A stretch of 64,000 nt of DNA, from NCBI GenBank assembly GCA_017431345.1, contig JAFRLH010000012.1, positions 1 through 64,000 of the forward strand, read 5' to 3'. The translations under genes were made by a program, and so were the position numbers. This DNA comes from Lachnospiraceae bacterium. GTDB taxonomy: Bacteria > Bacillota > Clostridia > Lachnospirales > Lachnospiraceae. The notes beneath the pieces were generated by a model. The model was not told where the DNA came from, did no database searches, and saw nothing but the letters and a program-made list of their open reading frames with translations. Of the stretch, positions 44,445-52,918 are shown piece after piece. How positions within the stretch are numbered: the stretch's first letter is position 1; each line of letters opens with the position of its first letter.

Positions 44445-44852
44445 ATGATCAGCGAAGAAAAGATACAAATCATGACACAGGCTGCTCTTGCGGAAGAGCG
44501 CAACCGGAAAGATAAGCGCCCGGCGGTGAACTTTTTCCCTGAAGACTATGTCGGTTTTCAGGTGATAAAAGGAGTCATAGGCGTTACTTTGGTGTACATT
44601 TTTTTCATCGTCTGCTGGGGCCTTTATACAGCTGATACGTGGATGGTATCCTATACGATCCCGCAGCTGATCAACCTGGCGCAGAGGATCATACTGCTGT
44701 ATGTGCTCATCGCCGTCCTTTCGGCGATCATCCTGATCCTTGTCTATTCGCTCCGGTACTATCAGGCCAGGACAATGATCAAGGAAGAAGAGTATCATCT
44801 GCGCAGACTGAACAGGTTTTATGATAATGAAGACAGAAAGCATGGAGATTGA
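44445..44852 (+). CDS. uncharacterised two-helix membrane protein upstream of cdaA
   Basis: A 135-residue protein I do not recognise by name. It has a soluble, charged N-terminus (about 1-38), two membrane helices (about 42-62 and 82-103) and a charged C-terminal helix (EEEYHLRRLNRFYDNE). The start at 44445 lacks a proper ribosome binding site and coincides with the predicted transcription start; ATG 44472 is the alternative. The next gene begins 3 bases after its stop. Genomic position suggests a link to the c-di-AMP cyclase genes that follow. Confidence 0.8.
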   Translation: MISEEKIQIMTQAALAEERNRKDKRPAVNFFPEDYVGFQVIKGVIGVTLVYIFFIVCWGLYTADTWMVSYTIPQLINLAQRIILLYVLIAVLSAIILILVYSLRYYQARTMIKEEEYHLRRLNRFYDNEDRKHGD

Positions 44853-44854
44853 AC

Positions 44855-45823
44855 ATGGAAGCTTTTATTGATCTGGAACAGCGGATTAAGACATGGTTCG
44901 CAGATTATGAGGTCTACATTATGCCGGTCATCCGGTTTTTTGTCATGCTTGCAGTACTGCTTCTTATGAACTGGCATCTCGGATACAGGCTTCTGCTTAT
45001 GCGCTGGGTCCTGGTGATCCTGGTCTCGCTCGTCTGTGCACTGCTGCCGTGGAGCGGGATGACAGCCCTTGCAGGGATCTATCTGCTGGGACATGTTTCA
45101 GCGCTGTCATGGGAAGCGGCTGTGGTCCTCGGCGTGCTGATGTTCATCGCCGTACTGCTGCATTATCTTTTTCTGCCGGGGGCAAGTTTCCTGATCGTGA
45201 TCGTGCCGCTGGCGTATTATCTCAGGATACCGTATCTGGTGCCGCTGCTTGCCGGACTCTTCGGGGGCGGGCTGGCTTTCATTCCCACCGGACTCGGCGT
45301 AGCCATGTATTACATGATGAACGGACTGGAGCGCAATGCGCAGATCTTCCTGGATCCGGCTAGGTCGATTCAGGAGCAGTTCCTGACAGCCATAGGGATC
45401 CTGAGAAGCAGCCGCGCAATGGTCGTGGCAGTCGCGGCGTTCTGCCTTGTGACGCTTGCCGTATACGGGATCCGGAAACTTTCCATCGATTATGTAAAGT
45501 ATATGGCTGTCGCTGCCGGTGCGATCCTTATGCTGGTCGTCCATATCGTCGGAAGCATGCTTATGGATCTTACACTTTCCTACATGACAGTACTGATCGG
45601 CTGTGTTATCAGCGCGCTGATCGCCGTGCTGATCGTGCTCTGGTGCGGCCAGGTGGATTATTCAAGACCGGAATATCTTCAGTTTGAAGATGATGAATAT
45701 ATTTACTACGTAAAAGCGGTCCCGAAGATCGTTCTGGAAAGACCGGAGAAGGAACTGATGACGATAAGCGGCAGGGACAGAGCCAAAGAAAAGGAGCGTC
45801 CTGCCGGAGGACCGGCTGAATAA
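44855..45823 (+). CDS. uncharacterised polytopic membrane protein upstream of cdaA
   Basis: A 322-residue protein with about eight hydrophobic helices (roughly residues 24-250) and a soluble acidic/basic C-terminal tail of ~70 residues (FEDDEYIYYVKAVPKI onward). I recognise no catalytic motif. It starts at ATG 44855, 3 bases after the previous stop with GGAG upstream, and is 29 bases before cdaA. The tail beginning with the YIYYVKAVPK segment is cytosolic by the positive-inside rule and could contact CdaA or CdaR. Confidence 0.8.
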   Translation: MEAFIDLEQRIKTWFADYEVYIMPVIRFFVMLAVLLLMNWHLGYRLLLMRWVLVILVSLVCALLPWSGMTALAGIYLLGHVSALSWEAAVVLGVLMFIAVLLHYLFLPGASFLIVIVPLAYYLRIPYLVPLLAGLFGGGLAFIPTGLGVAMYYMMNGLERNAQIFLDPARSIQEQFLTAIGILRSSRAMVVAVAAFCLVTLAVYGIRKLSIDYVKYMAVAAGAILMLVVHIVGSMLMDLTLSYMTVLIGCVISALIAVLIVLWCGQVDYSRPEYLQFEDDEYIYYVKAVPKIVLERPEKELMTISGRDRAKEKERPAGGPAE

Positions 45824-45852
45824 ACAGGATTATATCCGGAAAGATCTATTTC

Positions 45853-46728
45853 ATGGAAACGATATCCAACATTTTAGGACTGCTGGGAGGAATAGAACTG
45901 CCGCGGATCGGGATTACGGATATAGTGCAGATCATCATCATTGCCGTTGTTCTGTACTATTTCCTGGTATGGGTAAGGAATACCAGAACGTGGTTCCTGA
46001 TCAGGGGCATTATTTTCCTTGCGGCTTTTTACGGTGTTGCGGTCGTTCTTGAACTGAATACCATCCTGTTCATTGTCAGGAATGCGTTAAGCGTCCTGGT
46101 CATGGCGCTGATCGTTGTATTCCAGCCGGAGCTGCGGCGCGCGCTTGAACAGCTCGGACAGAGGAATGTCTTTGTCGGACTGCTTACGGGCGGGCAGGTC
46201 CATACGGATGAAGAGATGACGCCGAAGACGGTGGAAGAACTGGTAAAGGCGTCGATCGCGCTCGGAAAAGCCCGTACAGGGGCACTGATCGTGATCGAGC
46301 GGGAAGTCCCGCTTGTCGAATATATACAGACCGGCATCGAGCTGGACGCAAAGACCACGGCCCAGCTTCTGATCAATATTTTTGAACACAATACGCCGCT
46401 GCATGACGGCGCGGTGATCATGCAGGGATCAAAGCTGATCGCAGCTACCTGCTACCTGCCGCTTTCAAAGAATCCGGGCATCCCGAAACATCTCGGGACA
46501 AGACACCGTGCGGCAATCGGCGTGAGCGAAGTCACAGACAGTCTGACGATCGTAGTATCTGAGGAAACAGGAAAAATATCGCTGGCAGAGGGAGGCGAGA
46601 TCAGCGGCGGTCTGACGGAAGACGAACTCCGGAGCCGCCTGAGCGATCTTGTCCCTGCGCCCGACAAACCGCTTTCTTTCAGATTCTGGAAAGGATGGCA
46701 GAGGAATGAAAAAACGACTGACGAATAA
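45853..46728 (+). CDS. cdaA: diadenylate cyclase CdaA
   Basis: A 291-residue membrane-anchored enzyme making cyclic di-AMP from two ATP. Three N-terminal membrane helices (about 15-95) precede the DAC domain with its hallmark motifs HDGAVI and RHRAAIG. CdaA is the house-keeping c-di-AMP synthase of most Firmicutes, tied to potassium, osmotic and wall homeostasis. It overlaps cdaR by 23 bases. The usual third gene, glmM, does not follow here. Confidence 0.96.
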   Translation: METISNILGLLGGIELPRIGITDIVQIIIIAVVLYYFLVWVRNTRTWFLIRGIIFLAAFYGVAVVLELNTILFIVRNALSVLVMALIVVFQPELRRALEQLGQRNVFVGLLTGGQVHTDEEMTPKTVEELVKASIALGKARTGALIVIEREVPLVEYIQTGIELDAKTTAQLLINIFEHNTPLHDGAVIMQGSKLIAATCYLPLSKNPGIPKHLGTRHRAAIGVSEVTDSLTIVVSEETGKISLAEGGEISGGLTEDELRSRLSDLVPAPDKPLSFRFWKGWQRNEKTTDE

Positions 46729-48055
46729 TCTTTCCTTTAAGATCCTTTCGGTGCTGGCTGCCATCATCGTGTGGCTGGTCATCGTCAATGTGGATAATCC
46801 CAACATGACCCGCACGTTTACCGGCATTCCGATCGAGCTGACCGGCACGGAAGTGCTCGCTGAAAAAGATATGACCTACTCGACGGCAGGGACGCCGCAG
46901 GCGACTGTGCGTGTCAGATGCCCGAGAAATCTCGTACAGAGGCTGAAAGCAAGCGATTTCAAGGCAACTGCGGATATTACAAAGCTATATGAGCCGACGA
47001 ACCAGGTGCCTGTGACCGTGACCTGCACTTATGCGGGCGTTCAGGACGAACAGATCACGCTGCTCACAAGAAGCATTGAAGTATCGGTGGAAAGCATTAA
47101 TACCAGACAGATCGATGTCAACGTACAGGTGACGGGAGAACCCGCCGAAGGGTATCAGGTGGGCAGTGTCGTCGCTTCTCCTTCCGTCGTTATTGTAAAA
47201 GCGCCGCAGTCCGTTCTGGATCAGATCGGCGGTGCAGGAGTTTCGGTAGATGTTTCCTCCATGTCAGAAGAGACCACACAGCATGCAGCGCTGCAGTTCT
47301 TCAATGCAGGCGGAAATGTGCTGGATATTTCCGGGCTGACTACGCTCGAAGTATCTTCCAGCGATATAACCGTGACCGTCGAGATCCTGAATGTTAAAAA
47401 TGTAAGTATTGCCGCCAACGTGAAAGGACAGGACCGCGTTGCCAAAGGCGGCAGATATATCGGAACGACCATTGAACCGCAGACCGTCAAGATCTCCGGA
47501 CGGCGCAGCCTGATCGCGGATCTCAGTCAGGTCCAGCTTCCGAATGATGAGCTGAGTGTGGAAGGTGCATCGGAGACAGTCGTGAAAGAGTTCCAGTACA
47601 GTGATCTGATCCTTCCGGAAGGCGTTTCCCTTGTGGACTCGCCGGAAGAAGTCATCACGGTGACCATGCAGATCGAGAAAATGAGGACGAAGAGCATCTC
47701 ACTGGATCTCTCAAGGATCACGGTCAGAAATCTGAATGAAGATCTGCGGGTCGTTAATGAAAACGCTACCGTTACAGTATCGGTAGAGGGCCTTTCTTCA
47801 GAACTTGATCCGCTGGATGTAAGCGGGATCACCGGCGAAGTCGATCTTGACGGGCTGGGGGTCGGAACGCATTCCGTTCCGGTAAATGTGACTGTACCGG
47901 AAGGCTTTACCGTTGTCGGAAGTCCCGTGATCAGGCTTCAGCTTGACGGGCGGACGACCGAAGCGGAAGAAGCCGCAGCGGAGAATGAAACAAATTCGGC
48001 AGGGAAGACGCCTTCGGACGATTCGGGAGAAGGACTGCAGCATTCGGAAGACTGA
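46706..48055 (+). CDS. cdaR: CdaR (YbbR-domain) regulator of CdaA
   Basis: A 449-residue protein with a single N-terminal membrane anchor (about 9-27) and four extracellular YbbR repeats (for example QIDVNVQVTGEPAEGYQVG and VSIAANVKGQ), ending in an Asp/Glu/Ser-rich tail. CdaR binds and modulates CdaA across the membrane. I place the start at ATG 46706, inside the end of cdaA, because it directly precedes the anchor (MKKRLTNNLSFKILSVLAA). Confidence 0.93.
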   Translation: MKKRLTNNLSFKILSVLAAIIVWLVIVNVDNPNMTRTFTGIPIELTGTEVLAEKDMTYSTAGTPQATVRVRCPRNLVQRLKASDFKATADITKLYEPTNQVPVTVTCTYAGVQDEQITLLTRSIEVSVESINTRQIDVNVQVTGEPAEGYQVGSVVASPSVVIVKAPQSVLDQIGGAGVSVDVSSMSEETTQHAALQFFNAGGNVLDISGLTTLEVSSSDITVTVEILNVKNVSIAANVKGQDRVAKGGRYIGTTIEPQTVKISGRRSLIADLSQVQLPNDELSVEGASETVVKEFQYSDLILPEGVSLVDSPEEVITVTMQIEKMRTKSISLDLSRITVRNLNEDLRVVNENATVTVSVEGLSSELDPLDVSGITGEVDLDGLGVGTHSVPVNVTVPEGFTVVGSPVIRLQLDGRTTEAEEAAAENETNSAGKTPSDDSGEGLQHSED

Positions 48056-48084
48056 CAGCAGGCGCGGCCTGGAAAAGGGTTGAT

Positions 48085-48642
48085 ATGAACAGACAGGAAT
48101 TTCTGGACGGTCTTTACCGTGCGCTCGCAGGGGAAGTGAGCGAAGAAAAAAGACAGTCCGATATCAGATATTACAGAGACTATATCGCGGAAGAAGTTTC
48201 CAAAGGGCGCAGCGAGGAAGACGTGCTGGCAGAACTCGGCGATCCCAGGCTGATCGCCAGGACGATCGTGGATGCCGCTGCAGCCGGGGAGGAAAGACGC
48301 GGATACAGCTATTCGGACGGCAATAATGCCGAATATGCTTACCGGGAAGCTGCACAGGAAGCGCCGGAGTATGACAGCGCCTCTGCTTATCAGACGTATG
48401 CTTACGATGACACACAGCAGGATTATGAGCACGATCTGAAGGAGGATATCAGAGGGAAAGTGATCACGCTGTCCGGTCTGAAGGCCTCTTTGATCATCGG
48501 CGCGGTCATTGTCGTGATCCTGGTATTGCTTTCCTTCGTGTTTTCGGTCACGCTCAGGATCCTTTCTTCACCGGTTTTCTGGATCGCACTGGCCGGATAT
48601 ATGGTCTACAGGGCACTCTCCGGAAGAAGCGGATGGTTTTAG
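48085..48642 (+). CDS. HAAS/DUF1700 domain membrane protein
   Basis: A 185-residue protein. The N-terminal ~70 residues (MNRQEFLDGLYRAL, YYRDYIAEE, LAELGDPRLIARTI) form the HAAS helical signalling domain found in DUF1700 proteins. A Tyr/Asp/Glu-rich spacer (about 75-130) and two closely spaced membrane helices near the C-terminus follow. Many DUF1700 genes sit beside PadR regulators; here there is none, and the gene follows cdaR by 29 bases, so it may belong to the c-di-AMP operon. Confidence 0.82.
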   Translation: MNRQEFLDGLYRALAGEVSEEKRQSDIRYYRDYIAEEVSKGRSEEDVLAELGDPRLIARTIVDAAAAGEERRGYSYSDGNNAEYAYREAAQEAPEYDSASAYQTYAYDDTQQDYEHDLKEDIRGKVITLSGLKASLIIGAVIVVILVLLSFVFSVTLRILSSPVFWIALAGYMVYRALSGRSGWF

Positions 48643-48652
48643 GAGATCTTAA

Positions 48653-49798
48653 ATGGTATTTCATTATGTGGCGCCTTGCCATTTCGGCCTGGAAGCCGTA
48701 CTGAAAAGAGAATTAACCGATCTCGGTCTTGCCATAGACCGGGTCGAAGACGGGAGGGTGTTCTTTTCGGGAGATGCCCTCCTTTCGTGTGCGCGCGCAA
48801 ATGTATTCCTGCGCACGGCAGAGAGGGTGCTCCTGCTTGCGGGAGAATTCAAAGCATATACCTTCGATGAATTATTTGAAAAGACGAAAGCGCTTCCGTG
48901 GGAGGAATATATCCCGAAGGACGGAAAGTTCTGGGTGACCAAGGCGACCTCGGTCAACAGTAAGCTCTTCAGCCCGTCGGATATTCAGTCGATCATGAAA
49001 AAAGCGATGGTCGAGCGAATGAAGTCAGCTTATGGTCTTTCCTGGTTCCCGGAGACGGGCGATCCCTATCCGGTCAGAGTCTCGATCAACAAGGACACCG
49101 TCACTGTCGGGATCGATACTTCCGGGGATTCCCTGCATAAGAGAGGATACAGGAAGTTTACTGCAAAAGCGCCGATCACGGAAACGCTGGCAGCTGCGCT
49201 GATCATGCTGACGCCGTGGAGAGGCGACAGGATCCTGGTGGATCCGTTCTGCGGGAGCGGCACGTTCCCGATCGAAGCTGCGATGATCGCAGCGGGGATC
49301 GCCCCGGGCGTGAACCGTGAATTCACGGCAGACAGATGGTCCCACCTGTTCCCGAAAAAATGCTGGTATGAAGCGGCGGATGAAGCGATGTCGATGGAAA
49401 AGCAGGACATCGAAACGGATATCCAGGGTTACGATATCGACGGTGAGGTGCTGAAAGCCGCCAGAGAAAATGCAAGACTTGCCGGCGTTGAGGAACTGAT
49501 CCATTTCCAGAGAAGACCGGTATCGGAACTGTCGCATCCGAAAAAATACGGTTTTATCATTACCAATCCTCCGTACGGTGAGAGGATCGCGGAGAAGGAA
49601 GAACTTCCGGAGATCTACAGAACGTTCGGCGAGCGGTTCCGCGAACTGGATTCGTGGTCATGCTATATGATCACCGCTTATGAGGATGCCGAGAAGGATT
49701 TCGGCAGAAAGGCGGATAAGAACCGGAAGATCTACAATGGAATGATGAAGACAAGGTTTTATTCGTTCATGGGCCCGAAGCCCCCGAAAAGAAAATAA
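48653..49798 (+). CDS. class I RNA methyltransferase with THUMP domain (RlmL/YpsC-like)
   Basis: A 381-residue SAM-dependent enzyme. The N-terminal THUMP-type RNA-binding region (about 1-160) is followed by a UPF0020/N2-guanine methyltransferase domain: DPFCGSGTFPIEAA for SAM binding and the catalytic ITNPPYGERI. It resembles Bacillus YpsC, which is related to RlmL acting on G2445 of 23S rRNA. The start has TAGGAG 6 bases upstream. Confidence 0.9.
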   Translation: MVFHYVAPCHFGLEAVLKRELTDLGLAIDRVEDGRVFFSGDALLSCARANVFLRTAERVLLLAGEFKAYTFDELFEKTKALPWEEYIPKDGKFWVTKATSVNSKLFSPSDIQSIMKKAMVERMKSAYGLSWFPETGDPYPVRVSINKDTVTVGIDTSGDSLHKRGYRKFTAKAPITETLAAALIMLTPWRGDRILVDPFCGSGTFPIEAAMIAAGIAPGVNREFTADRWSHLFPKKCWYEAADEAMSMEKQDIETDIQGYDIDGEVLKAARENARLAGVEELIHFQRRPVSELSHPKKYGFIITNPPYGERIAEKEELPEIYRTFGERFRELDSWSCYMITAYEDAEKDFGRKADKNRKIYNGMMKTRFYSFMGPKPPKRK

Positions 49799-49813
49799 CG
49801 GAAGAGGTTATCT

Positions 49814-50422
49814 ATGTCATACAGAATCATCTTTGCCACCTCCAACGAAGAAAAAATGAAAGAGATCCGCGAGATTCTCGGGGACATCGGTCTGCCGGTG
49901 CTTTCCCAGAAGGAAGCCGGCATCTCCGCCGATATCGTCGAAGACGGCGACACCTTTGAAGCAAACGCCATGATCAAAGCCCGCGCTGTCCATGAACTTT
50001 GCGGAGATATCGTCCTGGCGGACGATTCCGGCCTGGAAGTCGATTATATGGACAAAGCCCCCGGCGTTTTCTCCGCCAGATACATGGGCGAGGACACTTC
50101 CTATCTGATCAAGAATCAGTACATCATCGAACGCCTTGAAGGCGTCACCGGCAGCGACCGCAGCGCCAGATTCGTCTGTGTAATCGGCGCAGTATTCCCG
50201 GATGGCCATGAAGCAAGCGCAAGAGGCGCCGTGGAAGGCTGGATCGCTTTCGAACCGGCCGGAGAGAACGGCTTCGGCTATGATCCGATCTTCCTGCTTC
50301 CGGACCGCGGCGTGACGACAGCGGAACTCTCTCCGGAGGAGAAAAATGAGATCAGCCACAGGGGAAAGGCCTTAAGGGCGATCCGGCCTGTGATCGAAGA
50401 GTGGGTCAGGACACATTCATGA
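49814..50422 (+). CDS. rdgB: XTP/dITP diphosphatase (RdgB/HAM1 family)
   Basis: A 202-residue house-cleaning enzyme that removes non-canonical purine nucleotides. Motifs IIFATSNEEKMKEI, LADDSGLEVDYMDKAPGVFSARY and GFGYDPIFLLP are all present and the length is normal. It ends in an overlap with the phosphodiesterase gene (ATGA). Confidence 0.95.
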   Translation: MSYRIIFATSNEEKMKEIREILGDIGLPVLSQKEAGISADIVEDGDTFEANAMIKARAVHELCGDIVLADDSGLEVDYMDKAPGVFSARYMGEDTSYLIKNQYIIERLEGVTGSDRSARFVCVIGAVFPDGHEASARGAVEGWIAFEPAGENGFGYDPIFLLPDRGVTTAELSPEEKNEISHRGKALRAIRPVIEEWVRTHS

Positions 50423-50901
50423 AGATCATGGCGGTCAGTGATTCGCATGGGCGGATCGGGAATATCCGGAAAGCATACGCAAAAGTAAAGCCGGTCGATC
50501 TGTTCATCCACCTCGGCGACGTGGAAGACGATCAGAGTGAGATCGAAAGCTTTATTTCCTGCCGGAAAGAATTCGTGCGCGGGAACTGCGATTTTTTCAG
50601 CCGGAATCCGGACGACAAGATGATCGAGGTCTGCGGGAAGAAGATCCTGCTCACGCACGGTCACATGCACGGCGCCGGATACGGGACGGAAGAACTGGAA
50701 GAGACCGGATGCAGATATGGCGCGGATATCGTCCTGTACGGGCATACCCACATGCCGCTGCTGGTCTATAAGGAAAAGGTGATCCTGTTCAATCCCGGCA
50801 GCATCTCAAAACCGAGGCAGGACGGGCATAAGCCTGTGTTCGGGATCATAGAGATCAATGAAAAGGGAGAAGTGCTGTTCAATCACGTCTATCTGCAGTG
50901 A
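50419..50901 (+). CDS. MJ0936/YfcE family metallophosphodiesterase
   Basis: A 160-residue calcineurin-like phosphoesterase. The metal-binding motifs are MAVSDSHG (D-x-H), HLGDVED (GD), GNCD (GNxD), LTHGH and GHTHMP. It is of the YfcE/MJ0936 type active on phosphodiesters. I use ATG 50419, which overlaps the rdgB stop; rdgB-yfcE pairing is common in Firmicutes. Confidence 0.93.
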   Translation: MKIMAVSDSHGRIGNIRKAYAKVKPVDLFIHLGDVEDDQSEIESFISCRKEFVRGNCDFFSRNPDDKMIEVCGKKILLTHGHMHGAGYGTEELEETGCRYGADIVLYGHTHMPLLVYKEKVILFNPGSISKPRQDGHKPVFGIIEINEKGEVLFNHVYLQ

Positions 50902-50924
50902 GTGCAGCGCACGGTGTAAAAACT

Positions 50925-51686
50925 ATGGAACTGACTGCGCTTCATTTTATCATTGTCTGCCCGCTTGTGTTTCTTGCGGGCTTTATTGATGCGGTAGCCG
51001 GCGGAGGAGGCCTGATCTCCATCCCTGCTTATCTGTTTGCCGGGCTGCCTGTCCATACCATGATCGGCACGAACAAGCTGAGTTCCTGTATGGGGACCAG
51101 CATCAGTACATACCGTTATGCAAAGCTCGGATACATACCCTGGAAGGAAGCCGGCTTTTATGTCGCTGCTGCATTCGCAGGCGCGGCGGCTGGCGTCCGG
51201 ATCGCGTTAAGGATATCGGACGGTCCGTTTAAAGTGATCATGCTGTGCATTCTTCCGGTCATTGCGTTCGCAGTGCTGAAGGGAAAGGTGCTCGAGAAGG
51301 AAAGAGAAGTGTTCGGCGTAAAAAAAACGGTCGTCATTGCCATGTGCGTTGCCTTTGCAGTCGGTGTTTACGACGGGTTCTACGGTCCGGGAACAGGGAC
51401 ATTCCTGATCCTCCTGCTTTCGTCTCTTGCACATATGGAGATTCACAGGGCGAACGGCGTGACGAAAGTGATCAACTGGACAACGAATATTACTTCGCTG
51501 ATCCTGTATGCAATGAACGGAAATGTGATCTTCCTGCTCGGATTCCCGGCCGGCCTGTTCAATATTGCCGGAAATTTTCTGGGATCCAATTATTTTGCAC
51601 ATGACGGGGTGAAGGCGGTAAAGCCGGTAATGATCGTTGTGCTTTCCGTTTTCTTCCTGAGAATGGTATGGGAACTCTTTTTTTAG
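50925..51686 (+). CDS. TauE/SafE family (TSUP) permease
   Basis: A 253-residue membrane protein with about eight helices. The repeated TSUP motifs GFIDAVAGGGGLISIPAY with GTNKLSS and YDGFYGPGTGTFLIL are present. Family members export sulfite, sulfoacetate or related anions; a cysteine synthase follows, so sulfur-related transport is plausible but unproven. GTG 50898 (overlapping the previous stop, GTGA) would add 9 residues and is a possible coupled start; neither start has a clear ribosome binding site. Confidence 0.88.
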   Translation: MELTALHFIIVCPLVFLAGFIDAVAGGGGLISIPAYLFAGLPVHTMIGTNKLSSCMGTSISTYRYAKLGYIPWKEAGFYVAAAFAGAAAGVRIALRISDGPFKVIMLCILPVIAFAVLKGKVLEKEREVFGVKKTVVIAMCVAFAVGVYDGFYGPGTGTFLILLLSSLAHMEIHRANGVTKVINWTTNITSLILYAMNGNVIFLLGFPAGLFNIAGNFLGSNYFAHDGVKAVKPVMIVVLSVFFLRMVWELFF

Positions 51687-51696
51687 CAAAATAGTC

Positions 51697-51725
51697 TTTA
51701 TCGATCTCTGCAAATGTGTTATAAT
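51697..51725 (+). promoter_or_regulatory. promoter of the cysteine synthase gene
   Basis: Perfect -10 TATAAT (51720-51725) with a weak -35 TTTATC (51697-51702) at 17-base spacing. Confidence 0.65.
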
Positions 51726-51776
51726 CCTGCTTCGTGACGAATAGAATGGTAAAGCAAGGCAATTACGGAGGAAACG

Positions 51777-52709
51777 ATGGTATATAACAATATTCTTGAA
51801 GCCGTGGGACATACGCCCATGGTCAGGCTGAACAGGATGGCAGAGCCCGGCAGCGCCCGCATCCTTGTCAAATTCGAGGGGCTGAATGTCGGCGGCTCGA
51901 TCAAGACCAGGACAGCGCTCAATATGATCGAACAGGCGGAAAAGGAAGGGCTGATCGATCAGGACAGCGTGATCGTGGAGCCTACCAGCGGCAATCAGGG
52001 GATCGGCCTGGCGCTTGTCGGCGCGGTAAAGGGATATCGTACGGTCATCATCATGCCGGATTCCGTAAGTGAAGAGAGAAGGAAGCTGATCCGGCATTAC
52101 GGCGCGGAAGTCGTGCTGATCCATGACGCCGGAGATATCGGCGCCTGCATTCAGGAGTGTCTGGATACGGCACTGCGCATGAAAGCGGCAGATCCGAAAG
52201 TCTTCGTGCCGCAGCAGTTCGAAAATCCGAACAATACACAGGCGCAGAAGCAGTTCACGGCCAATGAGATCCTGGATCAGGCGGACGGACCGATCGACGG
52301 ATTCTGCTCCGGAATCGGCACAGGAGGTACCATTACCGGTATTGGCGAGATCCTGAAGGAAGCAAACCCGGATATGACCATTTGGGCGGTGGAACCGGAG
52401 AATGCTGCGATCCTTGCGGGAGGGAGCATCGGCACCCACATGCAGATGGGCATCGGAGACGGGATCATTCCGGATATTCTGAATATGGAGATCTATGATG
52501 AGATCTGCGTGATCACGGATGAAGAAGCCATCGATACCGCCAAACGGCTGGCCAATGAAGAAGGCCTTATGTGCGGCATTTCCAGCGGTACAAATGTATG
52601 CGCGGCGATCAAGCTTGCCAGAAAGCTTGGCGAAGGAAAGACGGTCGTGACCGTACTTCCGGATACGGCAGAGCGGTATTTCTCCACACCGCTGTTTGCG
52701 GGAGAATAG
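51777..52709 (+). CDS. cysK: cysteine synthase (O-acetylserine sulfhydrylase-like)
   Basis: A 310-residue PLP fold II enzyme that makes cysteine from O-acetylserine and sulfide. PLP lysine is K43 in GGSIKTR, the phosphate cup is GTGGTITG, and ISSGTN closes the C-terminal. Two wordings differ from textbook CysK: KTR in place of KDR, and TSGNQG in place of TSGNTG in the substrate loop. The length and start (NNILEAVGHTPMVRLN) are typical. ACGGAGG lies 7 bases upstream. No serine acetyltransferase gene is near. Confidence 0.88.
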   Translation: MVYNNILEAVGHTPMVRLNRMAEPGSARILVKFEGLNVGGSIKTRTALNMIEQAEKEGLIDQDSVIVEPTSGNQGIGLALVGAVKGYRTVIIMPDSVSEERRKLIRHYGAEVVLIHDAGDIGACIQECLDTALRMKAADPKVFVPQQFENPNNTQAQKQFTANEILDQADGPIDGFCSGIGTGGTITGIGEILKEANPDMTIWAVEPENAAILAGGSIGTHMQMGIGDGIIPDILNMEIYDEICVITDEEAIDTAKRLANEEGLMCGISSGTNVCAAIKLARKLGEGKTVVTVLPDTAERYFSTPLFAGE

Positions 52710-52718
52710 AAGATGACA

Positions 52719-52750
52719 GGAGACAGGGGACGGACCTCTGTCTCCTTTTT
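52719..52750 (+). terminator. terminator after cysK, GGGGAC-core palindrome
   Basis: Arms GGAGACAG / CTGTCTCC around GGGACGGACCT, followed by TTTTT. It works as an intrinsic terminator and also belongs to the palindrome family described at 37130. Confidence 0.85.
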
Positions 52751-52777
52751 GCTGTATACACTGCAGAAAGATGCAGA

Positions 52778-52805
52778 GAGAGGAGACAGCGGACCGTCTC
52801 CTCTC
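52778..52805. repeat. second palindrome of the GGAGAC family
   Basis: 10-bp arms GAGAGGAGAC / GTCTCCTCTC around AGCGGACC. It copies the GGAGACAG-GGAC theme of the terminator 30 bases before but has no T run. Confidence 0.7.
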
Positions 52806-52864
52806 TTCTCATACAAATGTTCAATTGTGCAAATATAAAAACTATGTTAAACTAATGTAGTTTG

Positions 52865-52898
52865 TTGTATGCATCCTGGTATTATGGTAAAATACCAT
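52865..52898 (+). promoter_or_regulatory. promoter and overlapping operator-like palindrome of the HAD gene
   Basis: -35 TTGTAT (52865-52870), 17-base spacer, -10 TAAAAT (52888-52893). A perfect inverted repeat ATGGTA-AAA-TACCAT (52884-52898) covers the -10 and start site, as a repressor site would. Confidence 0.65.
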
Positions 52899-52918
52899 TT
52901 TTAAGGAGGCTTTTTTTC

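Noticed and set aside
41820-44843. Open frame of about 1000 codons on the minus strand opposite glgP
   Set aside because: It mirrors the glgP codons, has no recognisable domain or ribosome binding site, and glgP is beyond doubt. Biased third positions create long antisense frames here.
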